From Alsobacter sp045348435 (GTDB lineage Bacteria > Pseudomonadota > Alphaproteobacteria > Rhizobiales > Beijerinckiaceae), in the NCBI RefSeq assembly GCF_045348435.1, contig NZ_CP157484.1, forward strand, positions 372,001-436,000: a stretch of DNA of 64,000 nucleotides, given 5' to 3'. The notes under the pieces were generated by a model. It had not been told where the DNA came from. It made no database searches and saw only the letters and a list, made by a program, of their open reading frames with translations. Position 1 is the first letter of the stretch, and each line of letters begins with the position of its first letter. Both the position numbers and the translations under genes were made by a program. Of the stretch, positions 52,742-61,250 are shown piece after piece.

Positions 52742-53371
52742 ATGGGACAAGCGGGCCAGATAGACCAGGACGTCTTCATCGTCGACGACGACGGGGCGGT
52801 GCGGGACGCCCTGCGGCTGGTGTTCGAGATGGAGGGCTTCCGGGTGGAGGCTTTTCCGGACGGCGCCTCCTTCCTGGCGGCGGCGCGCTCGCGCACGCCG
52901 GACGTCGTGGTTCTGGACGTTCACATGCCGGGGCGCTCCGGCCTGGAGGTTCTGCAGGAGCTCGGGCCTCACTACGGGGCGCCGGTGTTCATGATCTCCG
53001 GCCAGGGCGACATCCCGATGGCCGTCGAGGCCATTCGCCAGGGCGCGCATGACTTCATCGAAAAGCCCTTCGACGCCGACACCGTCGTGCAGCGCGTGCG
53101 CGACGCCATCGAGGCGCGCGGCCGCAAGGGAGCGCGGAATTCCGGCGACATGATCCTGGCCGCGTTCTCGGGCGAGGAGCAGCTGACGCCGCGCGAACGC
53201 GAGGTGCTCGAGCGGATCGCGCTCGGCGCGTCGAACAAGGAAGCGGGCCGCCAGCTCGGCATCAGCCCGCGCACCATCGAGGTGCACCGGGCCCGCATCA
53301 TGGAGAAGCTGGGCGCCCGCAACACCGCCGACCTCGTGCGCATCGTGTATTCGGACGTGCGCCGGAACTGA
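52742..53371 (+). CDS. fixJ: FixJ-type response regulator
   Basis: A 209-residue response regulator of the NarL/FixJ family. The receiver domain has FIVDDDGAVRD and PDVVVLDVHMPGRSG with the phospho-Asp, then EKPFDAD with the conserved Lys. The LuxR-type DNA-binding domain is LTPREREVLERIALGASNKEAGRQLGISPRTIEVHRARIMEKL. It is the direct target of the adjacent FixL kinase and should activate fixK-type genes under low oxygen. The ATG at 52742 was chosen; a GTG two codons upstream is an alternative. Confidence 0.92.
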   Translation: MGQAGQIDQDVFIVDDDGAVRDALRLVFEMEGFRVEAFPDGASFLAAARSRTPDVVVLDVHMPGRSGLEVLQELGPHYGAPVFMISGQGDIPMAVEAIRQGAHDFIEKPFDADTVVQRVRDAIEARGRKGARNSGDMILAAFSGEEQLTPREREVLERIALGASNKEAGRQLGISPRTIEVHRARIMEKLGARNTADLVRIVYSDVRRN

Positions 53372-53488
53372 GCGCCGGCGGGCCTCGCGAGGGCCGCTCC
53401 ACACGGGCCAAAGCGGCCCTTCGGCGAGAATCTCCCGCCGGTCCGTGAAGCTACGGATGGAATCCGCGCATTTCTCAGCCATTATAGT

Positions 53489-53502
53489 TTGATAGTGATC
53501 AA
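53489..53502. promoter_or_regulatory. Perfect FixK/FNR box
   Basis: TTGAT-AGTG-ATCAA matches the anaerobox consensus TTGAT-N4-ATCAA exactly. Its centre (53495.5) would place a class II start site near 53537, about 19 bases before the GTG at 53556. It therefore probably drives the single-domain receiver gene, and perhaps fixK read-through. Confidence 0.8.
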
Positions 53503-53555
53503 GGATGCGAGGTCTCCTGTGCGGGACCGGCGCGGCCAGCTTGCGGTAGCCCTCT

Positions 53556-53894
53556 GTGACCATCCACATCCTCGAAGACGATCCTGGCGTGAGCGATTCC
53601 CTGCTCATGTTCCTGAACGGCTTGGGCCTGACCGTGGCCACCTACCCGGATGCGGAGAGCTTTCTGGAGGGCGAGCCGCCGGTCGCCGGCGACACCATCA
53701 TCGTCGACCTCCTGCTGCCGGGCATCAGCGGCGCCAAGGTGATCGGCTGGCTCCAGGGCCTCAAGGACCCGCCTCGCGTCGTCGCCATCACGGGCCAGCC
53801 CCAGTCCGCCATCGAAAAGCAGATCCAGGGTCTCGGGGCCGTCCGGGTGCTCAGGAAGCCGCTGAGCGCCGAGACCATCTCCCAGATCATCTGA
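53556..53894 (+). CDS. Single-domain response regulator in the fix cluster
   Basis: A 112-residue protein consisting only of a receiver domain. Acidic residues are in IHILEDDPGV, the phospho-acceptor Asp in TIIVDLLLPGISG and the conserved Lys in VLRKPLS. It has no output domain, so it may act as a phosphate sink or competitor of FixJ, like FixT-type feedback modulators, or as a phosphotransfer step; this is inference. It starts with GTG, without a strong ribosome binding site. The perfect FixK box 54 bases upstream predicts induction under low oxygen, which suits feedback control of FixL. Confidence 0.85.
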   Translation: MTIHILEDDPGVSDSLLMFLNGLGLTVATYPDAESFLEGEPPVAGDTIIVDLLLPGISGAKVIGWLQGLKDPPRVVAITGQPQSAIEKQIQGLGAVRVLRKPLSAETISQII

Positions 53895-54070
53895 ACGCCG
53901 GGCTCCGGAGACCGGCCGCCGACCCGTTTCATTTCACAGTCCGTAGCAGTGCTTACGGCGAACAACCGATGCGAAGACGCCGAGCTCACGCTAAGTTGCC
54001 CCTGTGACGTCTATCCCCTGGCGGCGTCCTCGTGACGTCAGAACGCGCCGCTACCCCCGGAGAGGCTCGT

Positions 54071-54805
54071 ATGTCCCTCGTTGCTCCTCGGCCGGACCCC
54101 ATGCGGGACCGCATTCCCCCCAAGCACGACGCTGGCTGGACGCTGGGCATCTCCCATCCCGGCCGCATCGAGGCGCCGGCCGACAAGGCCGTCCGCCGTC
54201 TCGACCTCGGGCCGCGTGAAAGCGTCATCGACGAAGGCGACGTCGAGCGCTTCCTCTATGTGGTGCTCGAAGGCGCGGTGATGCTGTCCAAGCTCCTGCC
54301 CGACGGTCGCCGCCAGATCACCGACCTGCTCGGGCCGGGCGACGTGTTCGGCCTCAGCGTCAGCCATCTCGCCGACGTCACGGTCGAGACGGTGCTGGCG
54401 TCGCGCATCGCCCTCTACGACCGCCAGACGGTCGAGGCCTCCGCCGAACTGCAACGGCTGATCTCGGCCGGCCTGCGCGCGCAGGTCTGCGCCCTGCACG
54501 ACCACGCGATGCTGCTCGGTCGCAAGTCGGCCGTGGAGCGGGTCTCCACCTTCCTGATGCGGCTTCTCCCCAACCGGGGCGGCAATGGCTGCCAGGGCCC
54601 CTCGGGCGACCGCAAGGCGGACCAGGCGCAGGTGCAGGTGCCGCTCACCCGCCAGGAGATCGCCGACTATCTCGGCCTGACGCTGGAGACGGTGAGCCGC
54701 GCCTTCTCGCACCTGAAGCGCGAGGGCTTCCTCGACTATGGGCGGCACGACGAGGTCACGATCGTGAATGTCTGCCGCCTGTGCCAGTGCACCGGCTCGC
54801 ATTGA
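54071..54805 (+). CDS. fixK: FixK-type Crp/Fnr family transcriptional regulator
   Basis: A 244-residue Crp/Fnr regulator. The cyclic-nucleotide-type sensor domain includes FLYVVLEGAVMLSKLLPDGRRQITDLLGPGDVFGLS. The DNA-binding helix-turn-helix is LTRQEIADYLGLTLETVSRAFSHLKREG; the ETVSRAF recognition helix matches regulators that bind TTGAT-N4-ATCAA. No N-terminal iron-sulfur Cys cluster is present, as expected for FixK, which is controlled through FixLJ rather than by oxygen directly. Three Cys cluster at the extreme C-terminus (VCRLCQC), a possible redox site. The ATG at 54071 has GGAGAG about seven bases upstream and is preferred over a GTG at 54032. Confidence 0.88.
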   Translation: MSLVAPRPDPMRDRIPPKHDAGWTLGISHPGRIEAPADKAVRRLDLGPRESVIDEGDVERFLYVVLEGAVMLSKLLPDGRRQITDLLGPGDVFGLSVSHLADVTVETVLASRIALYDRQTVEASAELQRLISAGLRAQVCALHDHAMLLGRKSAVERVSTFLMRLLPNRGGNGCQGPSGDRKADQAQVQVPLTRQEIADYLGLTLETVSRAFSHLKREGFLDYGRHDEVTIVNVCRLCQCTGSH

Positions 54806-55151
54806 CCTGACGTATAGGGAACTGAGGCGCCGCCGCGTTCTCGCCGGCGCGTCGTCTTCCGGATCGACGCAAGAAGAACCCGTCTGCGCCCGCCCCATCA
54901 TGCGGGCGGACGGGAAGCGCCCGACACAGCTCCCCCGAGACCGTGCCGGGCGCCCCGGCCCACGGCGTAGCCGCCATGGATGACGTGGGACCGGACAGTG
55001 AGCGCGTCCCGCGGAGACCCCCGCCGCCTCGGGACAGAGCCGCTCAGCCGCCGCTCATCACGGGATCCAAATTGACGCAGGGATCGCGAACCGTCATTGA
55101 TCGAGGTCAACGGTCCCCGCTTTGCTCTGCTTTCCAGTCCCTCCGCCGCCC
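54806..55151. other. Gene-free spacer between fixK and the AbrB-type gene
   Basis: About 345 bases. I see no ORF with a ribosome binding site and no tRNA. The only strong signal is a FixK-type box at 55097-55110 near the right end. The left part is GC-rich and featureless to my reading. Confidence 0.5.
55097..55110. promoter_or_regulatory. Near-consensus FixK/FNR box upstream of the AbrB-type gene
   Basis: TTGAT-CGAG-GTCAA differs from TTGAT-N4-ATCAA at one base. Its centre at 55103.5 would place a start near 55145, only a few bases before the ATG at 55152, so a class II promoter would give a very short leader. Class I activation or an upstream start is also possible. Confidence 0.6.
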
Positions 55152-56228
55152 ATGGGTTCACACGCAGCGCCGGCCTTGCGCGCCATCCTGGCGCAGATCG
55201 GCCTGATGTCCGCCGCCGCGCTGGGCGGCTGGGCCTTCGAATGGGCTGGAATCCCGGCCCCGTGGCTCTCCGGCGCGATGATCGTCACGGCGGCCCTGGC
55301 GGCGGCCGACATCGCCCCGCCGATGGTCCCGGCCTTTCGCGAGCTCGCCCTCATCATCGCCGGCGTCTCGATGGGCGCGTCGATGACGCCCGAATCGGTG
55401 AGCGCCTTCGTCGATTATCCCGGCAGCCTGGCCATCCTGGCCGTCTCCGTGGTGGTCGTCATCGCCGGGTCGGCGGCCGTGCTGGTCCATGTGTCGGGCT
55501 GGTCGGCGCGCGACGCCCTGTTGGCCTCCGCGCCCGGCGCGCTCTCGACCGTGCTGGTCATCGCCGCCGACCAGGGCGCCGACGTCGCCCGCATCGTGGT
55601 GGTCCAGCTGGTCCGCCTATTCGTGCTGGTCGCGATCCTGCCCATGGCCATCGTGGCCGCCGAGCACGGCTCGGGCGGCGCGGCGGCGATCCGCCCGCCG
55701 GCCGACGCAGGCGCCCTGGCGATCCTGTTCGCCGTGTCGATCGCGGGCGCCATCGCCTGCGAGAAGCTGAACGTCGCCGGCGCGTTCATCCTCGGCCCGA
55801 TGCTGGCGAGCGGCCTGGTCACGGCGCCCGGCCTCGTGCATGGCGGCATGCCGCCTATCTTCTCCCTGATCGGGTTCGTGCTGATCGGCGTGTTCATCGG
55901 CCAGCGCTTCCGCGGGCTGGAAGCCATGACGGTGCTGCGCACCGCGCCGGCCGCGATCGTCTCCTTCGCGGCCACGCTGTCGCTGTCGGCGCTGGGCGCG
56001 GTCGCGGTGACGGCGATCGTCGGCGTGCCGTTCGGCGAGACCGCCGTGGCCTTCGCGCCGGGCGGGCTGGAGGCCATGACGGTGCTGGCCTTCGCGCTCG
56101 GCCTCGATCCGGTCTATGTGGGCGTGCACCACCTGGCGCGCTTCGTCCTGGTCGCGTTCCTCATCCCGGCGGCGTTCCGCTGGTGGCCGGGGCTCCAGGC
56201 CGAGGAGCCCGCGCGGGATCCCACCTGA
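55152..56228 (+). CDS. AbrB family membrane protein (TIGR03082-type duplication)
   Basis: A 358-residue membrane protein with about ten helices arranged as two AbrB-type repeats. The first repeat has LSGAMIVTAALAAADIAPPMVPAFRELALIIAGVSMGASMTPE and the second has FILGPMLASGLVTAPGL and FIGQRFRGLEAM. The family is called AbrB or putative ammonia monooxygenase in some databases, but it is a membrane protein, not a DNA-binding regulator or an oxygenase; it probably transports a small ligand. The FixK box at 55097 suggests expression under low oxygen. The ATG at 55152 has no good ribosome binding site. Confidence 0.85.
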   Translation: MGSHAAPALRAILAQIGLMSAAALGGWAFEWAGIPAPWLSGAMIVTAALAAADIAPPMVPAFRELALIIAGVSMGASMTPESVSAFVDYPGSLAILAVSVVVVIAGSAAVLVHVSGWSARDALLASAPGALSTVLVIAADQGADVARIVVVQLVRLFVLVAILPMAIVAAEHGSGGAAAIRPPADAGALAILFAVSIAGAIACEKLNVAGAFILGPMLASGLVTAPGLVHGGMPPIFSLIGFVLIGVFIGQRFRGLEAMTVLRTAPAAIVSFAATLSLSALGAVAVTAIVGVPFGETAVAFAPGGLEAMTVLAFALGLDPVYVGVHHLARFVLVAFLIPAAFRWWPGLQAEEPARDPT

Positions 56229-56238
56229 GCGGCGTAGG

Positions 56239-57684
56239 TCAGACCTTCACGCCGATGCGAAAGCCGCCCCAGTGCCGCCCCTTGACGCGGATGGGCGCCG
56301 AAATGTCCTTCATGAGGGCGAAGGTTCCGCCGCCCATGTCGCGCCGGTAGGTCTGCACCAGGAAGCGCTTGACGTTGCGGCCCGCCGAGAGGCCGGTGCG
56401 GTCGTTGAAAATGCGTCGGTTCCGGCAATTCGCCGTGTTCCAGGCCGGGTCCCGGCCCTGCGGCTTCGAATAGACGCGATTATGCGTCGGCAGGAAGCCG
56501 TTGCGGTCGACCGCCGCGCAGAACGCGATGCGCTCGTCGGTGGCCAGGATCGGCTCCTGGACGGCCGGAAGCAGCCGGTCGGTCAGCGGCACGAAGCGCG
56601 TCATGTGCTGCGGCGGGTTCGAGCCCGCGATGGGCGCGTAGTTTTCGTCGAAGAGGTCGGCCAGGCTGATCTCGCCGCGGTCGATGGCCTGCTCAAACAG
56701 CCGGCCGATCTGCGTCGCGGCGTCCTGGGCGGAGGCGATCAGCTTGCCGTCCTTGGCCTGCACGGCCGAGCCGGCGATGTACTCCACCAGCTCCTGGCTG
56801 GTGCGCACGAGCGAGTCGATCCGCCGCGAAGCCTCCGCGTAGTCGCTGCGCGAGCCCTCCAGATTGTCGATGACGACGTCCAGATGCTCGATCACGCCGT
56901 TGCAGACGCGGATGTTCTCGGCGACCGGGGACGCGATGCCCTCGATGTTTTCGACCAGGCGGTGGACGAGCCGCCCGAACTCGTCGAAGGCGTGCAGCCG
57001 CTGGGCGATGCCCTCATTCTCGGCGGAGGCGGCGCGCGCTTTCACCTCGTTCTGCTGGCTCTGCTCGGACAGGCGCTCGATGGTCTGCGACAGGAGCCCG
57101 AGTTGCCGGGCGTTCTCGGCCGTGGCGGCGCGGGTCTGCTCGGCGAGGTCCTTGATGGCGTTGGCGATGACGGCGAAGCCCCGACCGGCGACGCCGCTGC
57201 GCGCCGCCTCGACGCCGGCGTTGATCGAGATGAGCTGGATCTCGCGCGCCACCGAGTTGATCGCCGCGCTCGATTCGGAGACGCGCTGGATGGTCGAGGT
57301 CGCCTCGCTGAGGATGGAGGAGAACTGGCTGGCCGCCTCCGACAGGGTCGCGACATTCTCGCGCGCGCCGTCCAGGCCTTCGCGGATCGCGCCGGTGGCG
57401 GCCGCGAGCCCTTCCTTGACGTCCAGGGCCGAGGCCTGGGCCCGCTCGGCGGTGGTCGAGATGGTCTCGTTGGCTCGGATCATCTGCTCCGCCGCGACGG
57501 CGACGTCGTTGATCCCGGCCGTCCTTTCGAACACCGCGCGGACGACGTCGTTGACGTCGCCGGCGATGTCAACGATTTCGCCGAGCTGGTCGATGCGGTC
57601 AGAAATGCCTTGAATGAACGCCGCAGCCGCAGCGCCGTCCAGCGCGTCGTTCTGCTGGTCGGGGTAAGCCCGAGCAAGATTCAT
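56239..57684 (-). CDS. Soluble methyl-accepting chemotaxis protein
   Basis: A 481-residue chemoreceptor without transmembrane segments. A heptad-rich helix region (about 25-300) includes the signalling tip in SVAREIQLISINAGVEAARSGVAGRGFAVIANAIKDLAEQT. The tip deviates from the usual NLLALNAAIEAARAGE at several positions. The C-terminal domain (about 355-481) contains a compact sensor-like module with CRNRRIFNDRTGL and RRDMGGGTFALMKDISAPI, which recurs in Hyphomicrobiales receptors and may sense an internal signal. It should cluster in the cytoplasm and signal through CheA/CheW. GGAG precedes the ATG. Confidence 0.88.
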   Translation of the reverse strand: MNLARAYPDQQNDALDGAAAAAFIQGISDRIDQLGEIVDIAGDVNDVVRAVFERTAGINDVAVAAEQMIRANETISTTAERAQASALDVKEGLAAATGAIREGLDGARENVATLSEAASQFSSILSEATSTIQRVSESSAAINSVAREIQLISINAGVEAARSGVAGRGFAVIANAIKDLAEQTRAATAENARQLGLLSQTIERLSEQSQQNEVKARAASAENEGIAQRLHAFDEFGRLVHRLVENIEGIASPVAENIRVCNGVIEHLDVVIDNLEGSRSDYAEASRRIDSLVRTSQELVEYIAGSAVQAKDGKLIASAQDAATQIGRLFEQAIDRGEISLADLFDENYAPIAGSNPPQHMTRFVPLTDRLLPAVQEPILATDERIAFCAAVDRNGFLPTHNRVYSKPQGRDPAWNTANCRNRRIFNDRTGLSAGRNVKRFLVQTYRRDMGGGTFALMKDISAPIRVKGRHWGGFRIGVKV

Positions 57685-57874
57685 CTGAGGTGCTCCAAAC
57701 GCTGACCGTCATGTTGTCTCTTCGTGCTTAACAAATGCTGAAATCAGAGATGCCGAAGGACTACTGTGCAGGGGAGCTACGCTCATACAACTTTGCTCTA
57801 CTGATAGGTTGCAGTAGGCTGTGCGCTCGTGATGCACGGTTTATGCTACGGCTTGGGCGAATCAGGAGACGGCG

Positions 57875-58135
57875 ATGAAGAGCGTGATCGTGCTGGGCGT
57901 TTTGGCGACGACGTTGGGCGCCTGCGTCGCCCCGCCGGTCCGCAACCTTCCGATCATCTCCTATGACGGCGAGTTCCGCGGTCCCGTCGTCGCCGACGCG
58001 GGCGTGCCCATCTCGGCCCGCTACCAGGGCTACTGCGAGAGCCCCCCGCATCGCTGGCGCCATGGCTGGTACCGCGCCTATACGCCCCAGCCCTGCCCGG
58101 TGGTCGAGCGCACCGTGGTGCGCGCCCTTTACTGA
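57875..58135 (+). CDS. Small lipoprotein (hypothetical)
   Basis: An 86-residue protein with a lipoprotein signal: the hydrophobic segment VIVLGVLATTLGAC ends in LGAC, so Cys17 should be lipidated. The mature part contains two further Cys (YCESP and PCPVVERT) and no recognised domain. CAGGAGA precedes the ATG. The upstream 190-base spacer holds AT-rich promoter-like DNA, and the downstream antiporter gene begins 94 bases later. Confidence 0.7.
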   Translation: MKSVIVLGVLATTLGACVAPPVRNLPIISYDGEFRGPVVADAGVPISARYQGYCESPPHRWRHGWYRAYTPQPCPVVERTVVRALY

Positions 58136-58229
58136 CGGATCCATCCGGCCCCGGGGCGCCTGAAGGCGCGCCGGTCGGATCTTTCCAAGGCCTGCATCGT
58201 TCTCGTGCATCTCCGCATGAGGACCTTGC

Positions 58230-60515
58230 GTGCCGTCTTTCCGTCGTGCCGACCTTCCGAGACGGGCGTCCTTCGTCATTCTCCCGATCCTGGCCGCCGC
58301 CGCCCTGTGGGCCACGGCCGCGCACGCGGCCTCGGCGCCGGGCGCCAAGGGTCCATCCGAAGCGCTGTTCATCGCCCAGGTGCTGGTGCTGATCGTCGTC
58401 GGGCGCCTGCTGGGCGAGGCGATGCAGCGGGTGGGCCAGCCGGCCGTCATGGGCCAGCTCATCGCCGGCATCGTGCTCGGCCCGTCCGTGTTCGGCGCGC
58501 TCCTGCCGGAGTGGCAGCATGCCCTGTTTCCGCCGGAGCGCGACCAGAAGGCGATGCTGGACGCCATCTCCCAGCTCGGCATCATGCTGCTGCTCCTGCT
58601 CACCGGGATGGAGACGGATCTGGGCCTCGTCCGCAAGGTCAAGCGGGCCGCCTTCAGCGTCTCGGTGGCGGGCGTCGCCGTGCCGTTCGCCTGCGGCTTC
58701 GCGCTGGGCGAGATGCTGCCGGAAGCCATGCTGCCGCGGCCCGAGCTGCGGCTGATCACCTCGCTGTTCCTCGGCACCGCGCTCTCGATCTCCTCGGTGA
58801 AGATCGTCGCCATGGTGGTGCGCGAGATGAACTTCATGAGGCGCAATGTCGGACAGGTGATCGTGGCCTCCGCCATCATCGACGACACGATCGGCTGGAT
58901 CATCATCGCGCTCACCTTCGGCATCGCCCTGCATGGCGCCTTCGACCTGCCGTCGCTGGCGCGCAGCCTGATCGGAACCATCGCGTTCCTGGCCATCAGC
59001 CTCACGATCGGGCGCAAGCTGGTGTTCATGGCCATCCGCTGGGCCAACGACACGTTCGTGAGCGAGATGGCGGTGATCTCCGTCATCCTGGTGATCACCG
59101 GCCTGATGGCGCTGGCCACCAACGCCATCGGCGTGCACACCGTGCTGGGCGCCTTCGTGGCCGGCGTGCTGGTGGGGCAGTCGCCCATCCTGACGCGCCA
59201 CATCGAGGAAGAGCTGCGCGGCCTGATCGTGGCGCTGTTCATGCCCGTATTTTTTGGGCTCGCCGGCCTCAGCGCCGACCTCACCATCCTGCGCAACGGC
59301 GAGATCGCGCTGCTGACGGTCGGCCTCGTGCTGATCGCCAGCCTGGGCAAGTTCGGCGGCGCCTTCGTGGGCGGCTGGTTCGGCGGCCTGAGCAGCCGCG
59401 AATCCGTCGCGCTCGGCTGCGGCATGAACGCCCGCGGCTCGACGGAGGTGATCGTCGCCTCGATCGGCCTGTCCATCGGGGCGCTCAGCGAGAACCTCTT
59501 CACCATGATCGTCGCCATGGCGGTGATCACCACGATGGCGATGCCGCCGATGCTGCGCTGGGCGCTGGGACGGCTGCCGATCACCCCGGAGGAGGCGGAG
59601 CGCATCGAGCGGGAAACCTTCGAGGCCAAGGGCTTCGTGCCCCAGCTGGAGCGCCTCCTGGTCGGGGCGGACCAGAGCCAGAGCGGCCGGCTGGCATCGC
59701 GCATCGCCGGCCTGCTCGCCGGCGGGAGGGGCCTGCCGGTCACCGTGGTGCGCCTCGGGGCCGACGCGGTCCCCTTCGGGAATGGAGCGCCCGATGTCGA
59801 CCTGGACGTCGAGACAGCCGTCAAGAAGGCGGCCGCCACCGCCCAGGACGACCCGAAGCCGGACGAGGTCACCCTGGAGGTCGACGTCACCACGCGCGTG
59901 CAGTCAGGCCCGGACGAGGAGGCGATCGCCCGGGAGGCGGCGAAGGGCTACGACCTCCTGATCGCCGGGGTGGAGCCCTCGGCGGACGCCAGGGGCGGCT
60001 TCCACCCGCGGCTCACGCGGCTCGCCGAAAGCTTCGACGGCCCATTCGCGCTGGCCAGCGCCCGCGGCGCGCTGCGCGACGAGCCCGTGCGGGCCGACAT
60101 GAACATCCTGGTCGCCATCACCGGCACGGAGGTGTCGCGCCGGGGCGCCGAGATCGCGCTCGCGCTGGCGCGGTCGCATCGCTGCCCCATCACGGCGCTC
60201 TATGTCGCCGGCGCCCATCAGACCGGAACGCGCCAGCGGCGGTTCCGCGTCATGCGCGGCCAGAACGAGGCGATCCTGAAGGACATCGTGCGCCTGGGAG
60301 ACCAGTTCGGCGTGCCGGTGCGCACCGCCGTGCGGGTCAACATGGCCGCCGAGCAGGCCATCGCCCGCCAGGCGCGGGTGGGCAAGCACACGCTCGTGGT
60401 CCTCGGCGTCAGCCCGAGGCCGGGCGAGTCGCTGAGCTTCGGCCATGTCGCCGGGGTGCTGATGGAGGAGAGCGAGCAGTCCTTGCTGTTCGTGGCCAGC
60501 CGCTCGGGCGCGTGA
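58230..60515 (+). CDS. CPA2 (Kef-type) cation:proton antiporter with universal stress protein-like C-terminus
   Basis: A 761-residue membrane protein. The N-terminal 40 residues look like a signal or first helix. The CPA2 domain (about 45-430, roughly 12-13 helices) includes GRLLGEAMQRVGQPAVMGQLIAGIVLGPSVFG, LLLLTGMETDLGLVRK, ASAIIDDTIGWIIIALTF (the acidic ion-binding pair) and FFGLAGLSADLTIL. The C-terminal part (about 470-761) contains two UspA-like halves, with ADMNILVAITGTEVSRRGAEIALALA and GKHTLVVLGVSPRPGE. It likely exchanges potassium or sodium for protons, with nucleotide-binding regulation by the C-terminus. The GTG start is preceded by GAGGA. Confidence 0.92.
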   Translation: MPSFRRADLPRRASFVILPILAAAALWATAAHAASAPGAKGPSEALFIAQVLVLIVVGRLLGEAMQRVGQPAVMGQLIAGIVLGPSVFGALLPEWQHALFPPERDQKAMLDAISQLGIMLLLLLTGMETDLGLVRKVKRAAFSVSVAGVAVPFACGFALGEMLPEAMLPRPELRLITSLFLGTALSISSVKIVAMVVREMNFMRRNVGQVIVASAIIDDTIGWIIIALTFGIALHGAFDLPSLARSLIGTIAFLAISLTIGRKLVFMAIRWANDTFVSEMAVISVILVITGLMALATNAIGVHTVLGAFVAGVLVGQSPILTRHIEEELRGLIVALFMPVFFGLAGLSADLTILRNGEIALLTVGLVLIASLGKFGGAFVGGWFGGLSSRESVALGCGMNARGSTEVIVASIGLSIGALSENLFTMIVAMAVITTMAMPPMLRWALGRLPITPEEAERIERETFEAKGFVPQLERLLVGADQSQSGRLASRIAGLLAGGRGLPVTVVRLGADAVPFGNGAPDVDLDVETAVKKAAATAQDDPKPDEVTLEVDVTTRVQSGPDEEAIAREAAKGYDLLIAGVEPSADARGGFHPRLTRLAESFDGPFALASARGALRDEPVRADMNILVAITGTEVSRRGAEIALALARSHRCPITALYVAGAHQTGTRQRRFRVMRGQNEAILKDIVRLGDQFGVPVRTAVRVNMAAEQAIARQARVGKHTLVVLGVSPRPGESLSFGHVAGVLMEESEQSLLFVASRSGA

Positions 60516-60558
60516 GGCCCGGCTCGCGCCCGGTCTCCCCGCCGCGCCGCCCTGAACG

Positions 60559-60596
60559 AAAAAGGCCCCCGCAAATGACGAGCACTTGCGGGGGCC
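60559..60596 (-). terminator. Rho-independent terminator of the 60688-61020 gene
   Basis: An 11-bp stem (60564-60574 with 60586-60596) and an 11-base loop are followed, on the minus strand, by a five-T run (60559-60563). It lies about 90 bases after the stop of the exported protein gene. The plus-strand side lacks a T run, so it is unidirectional. Confidence 0.85.
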
Positions 60597-60687
60597 GCTG
60601 CGCATCTTGGAGGGGGCATTCCTGTGATGCGACGGGATAACGCCCCGCCCCGGACGGAGTTCCATGGCTCCGTCGCTTTTTTTCAAA

Positions 60688-61020
60688 TTATTTGCAGAGG
60701 GTCAGAACGCGGTCCGTGACGGTCAGGACCTTGCCCTCCTCGAAGTCGATTCCGTCCAGGATGCACTCCTCCCCGCCGGCGTTCTTCAGCATCAGCCGGC
60801 GCTTTCCGTCGGCGACCCACCGCAGGGTTCGGCTTTCGCCGAAGCGGATCGGCCTGCCGTCCAGTTGTGGCGGACCCCAGCCGCTCCCATGAGAGATCTG
60901 GACTTCGGCGATCGGCTCTCTCGTCTTGTTGACGATCTTCAACGCGGCGGCGCTGGCGGGCTCGGCGAAGGCGAGGAGCGCCGAGAGAGCGAGAATCATC
61001 TTGTGGGGCACGTGGCGCAT
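60688..61020 (-). CDS. Small exported hypothetical protein
   Basis: A 110-residue protein. A signal peptide (MILALSALLAFAEPASA) precedes a beta-rich domain beginning LKIVNKTREPIAEVQISHGSGWG and containing paired Cys (GGEECILDGID and VLTLCK). It belongs to a family of short periplasmic proteins of Hyphomicrobiales, function unknown. Either the ATG at 61020 or one at 60999 could start it. It is transcribed away from MucR and ends at a clear rho-independent terminator. Confidence 0.75.
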   Translation of the reverse strand: MRHVPHKMILALSALLAFAEPASAAALKIVNKTREPIAEVQISHGSGWGPPQLDGRPIRFGESRTLRWVADGKRRLMLKNAGGEECILDGIDFEEGKVLTVTDRVLTLCK

Positions 61021-61250
61021 CCAGTCAGGACGGTGTTTCGTCGTGATCTTGCTTGGACCTCAAGAAAATGGCTGGCCGGAGGCGGACCAGGGACCAGCGA
61101 AGGCCTTGGAGCCAGACAAGCAGCCTGCGTACCTAATGCAACTAAACCGGGAATTAAACGAGGTATGCTACTCGTCTTTCGTCAAGGATTTGTGCTTTTC
61201 AAATAAATCAAGTGGTGTATGCTGATAAGGCTGAAAAATCGGAGCACATC

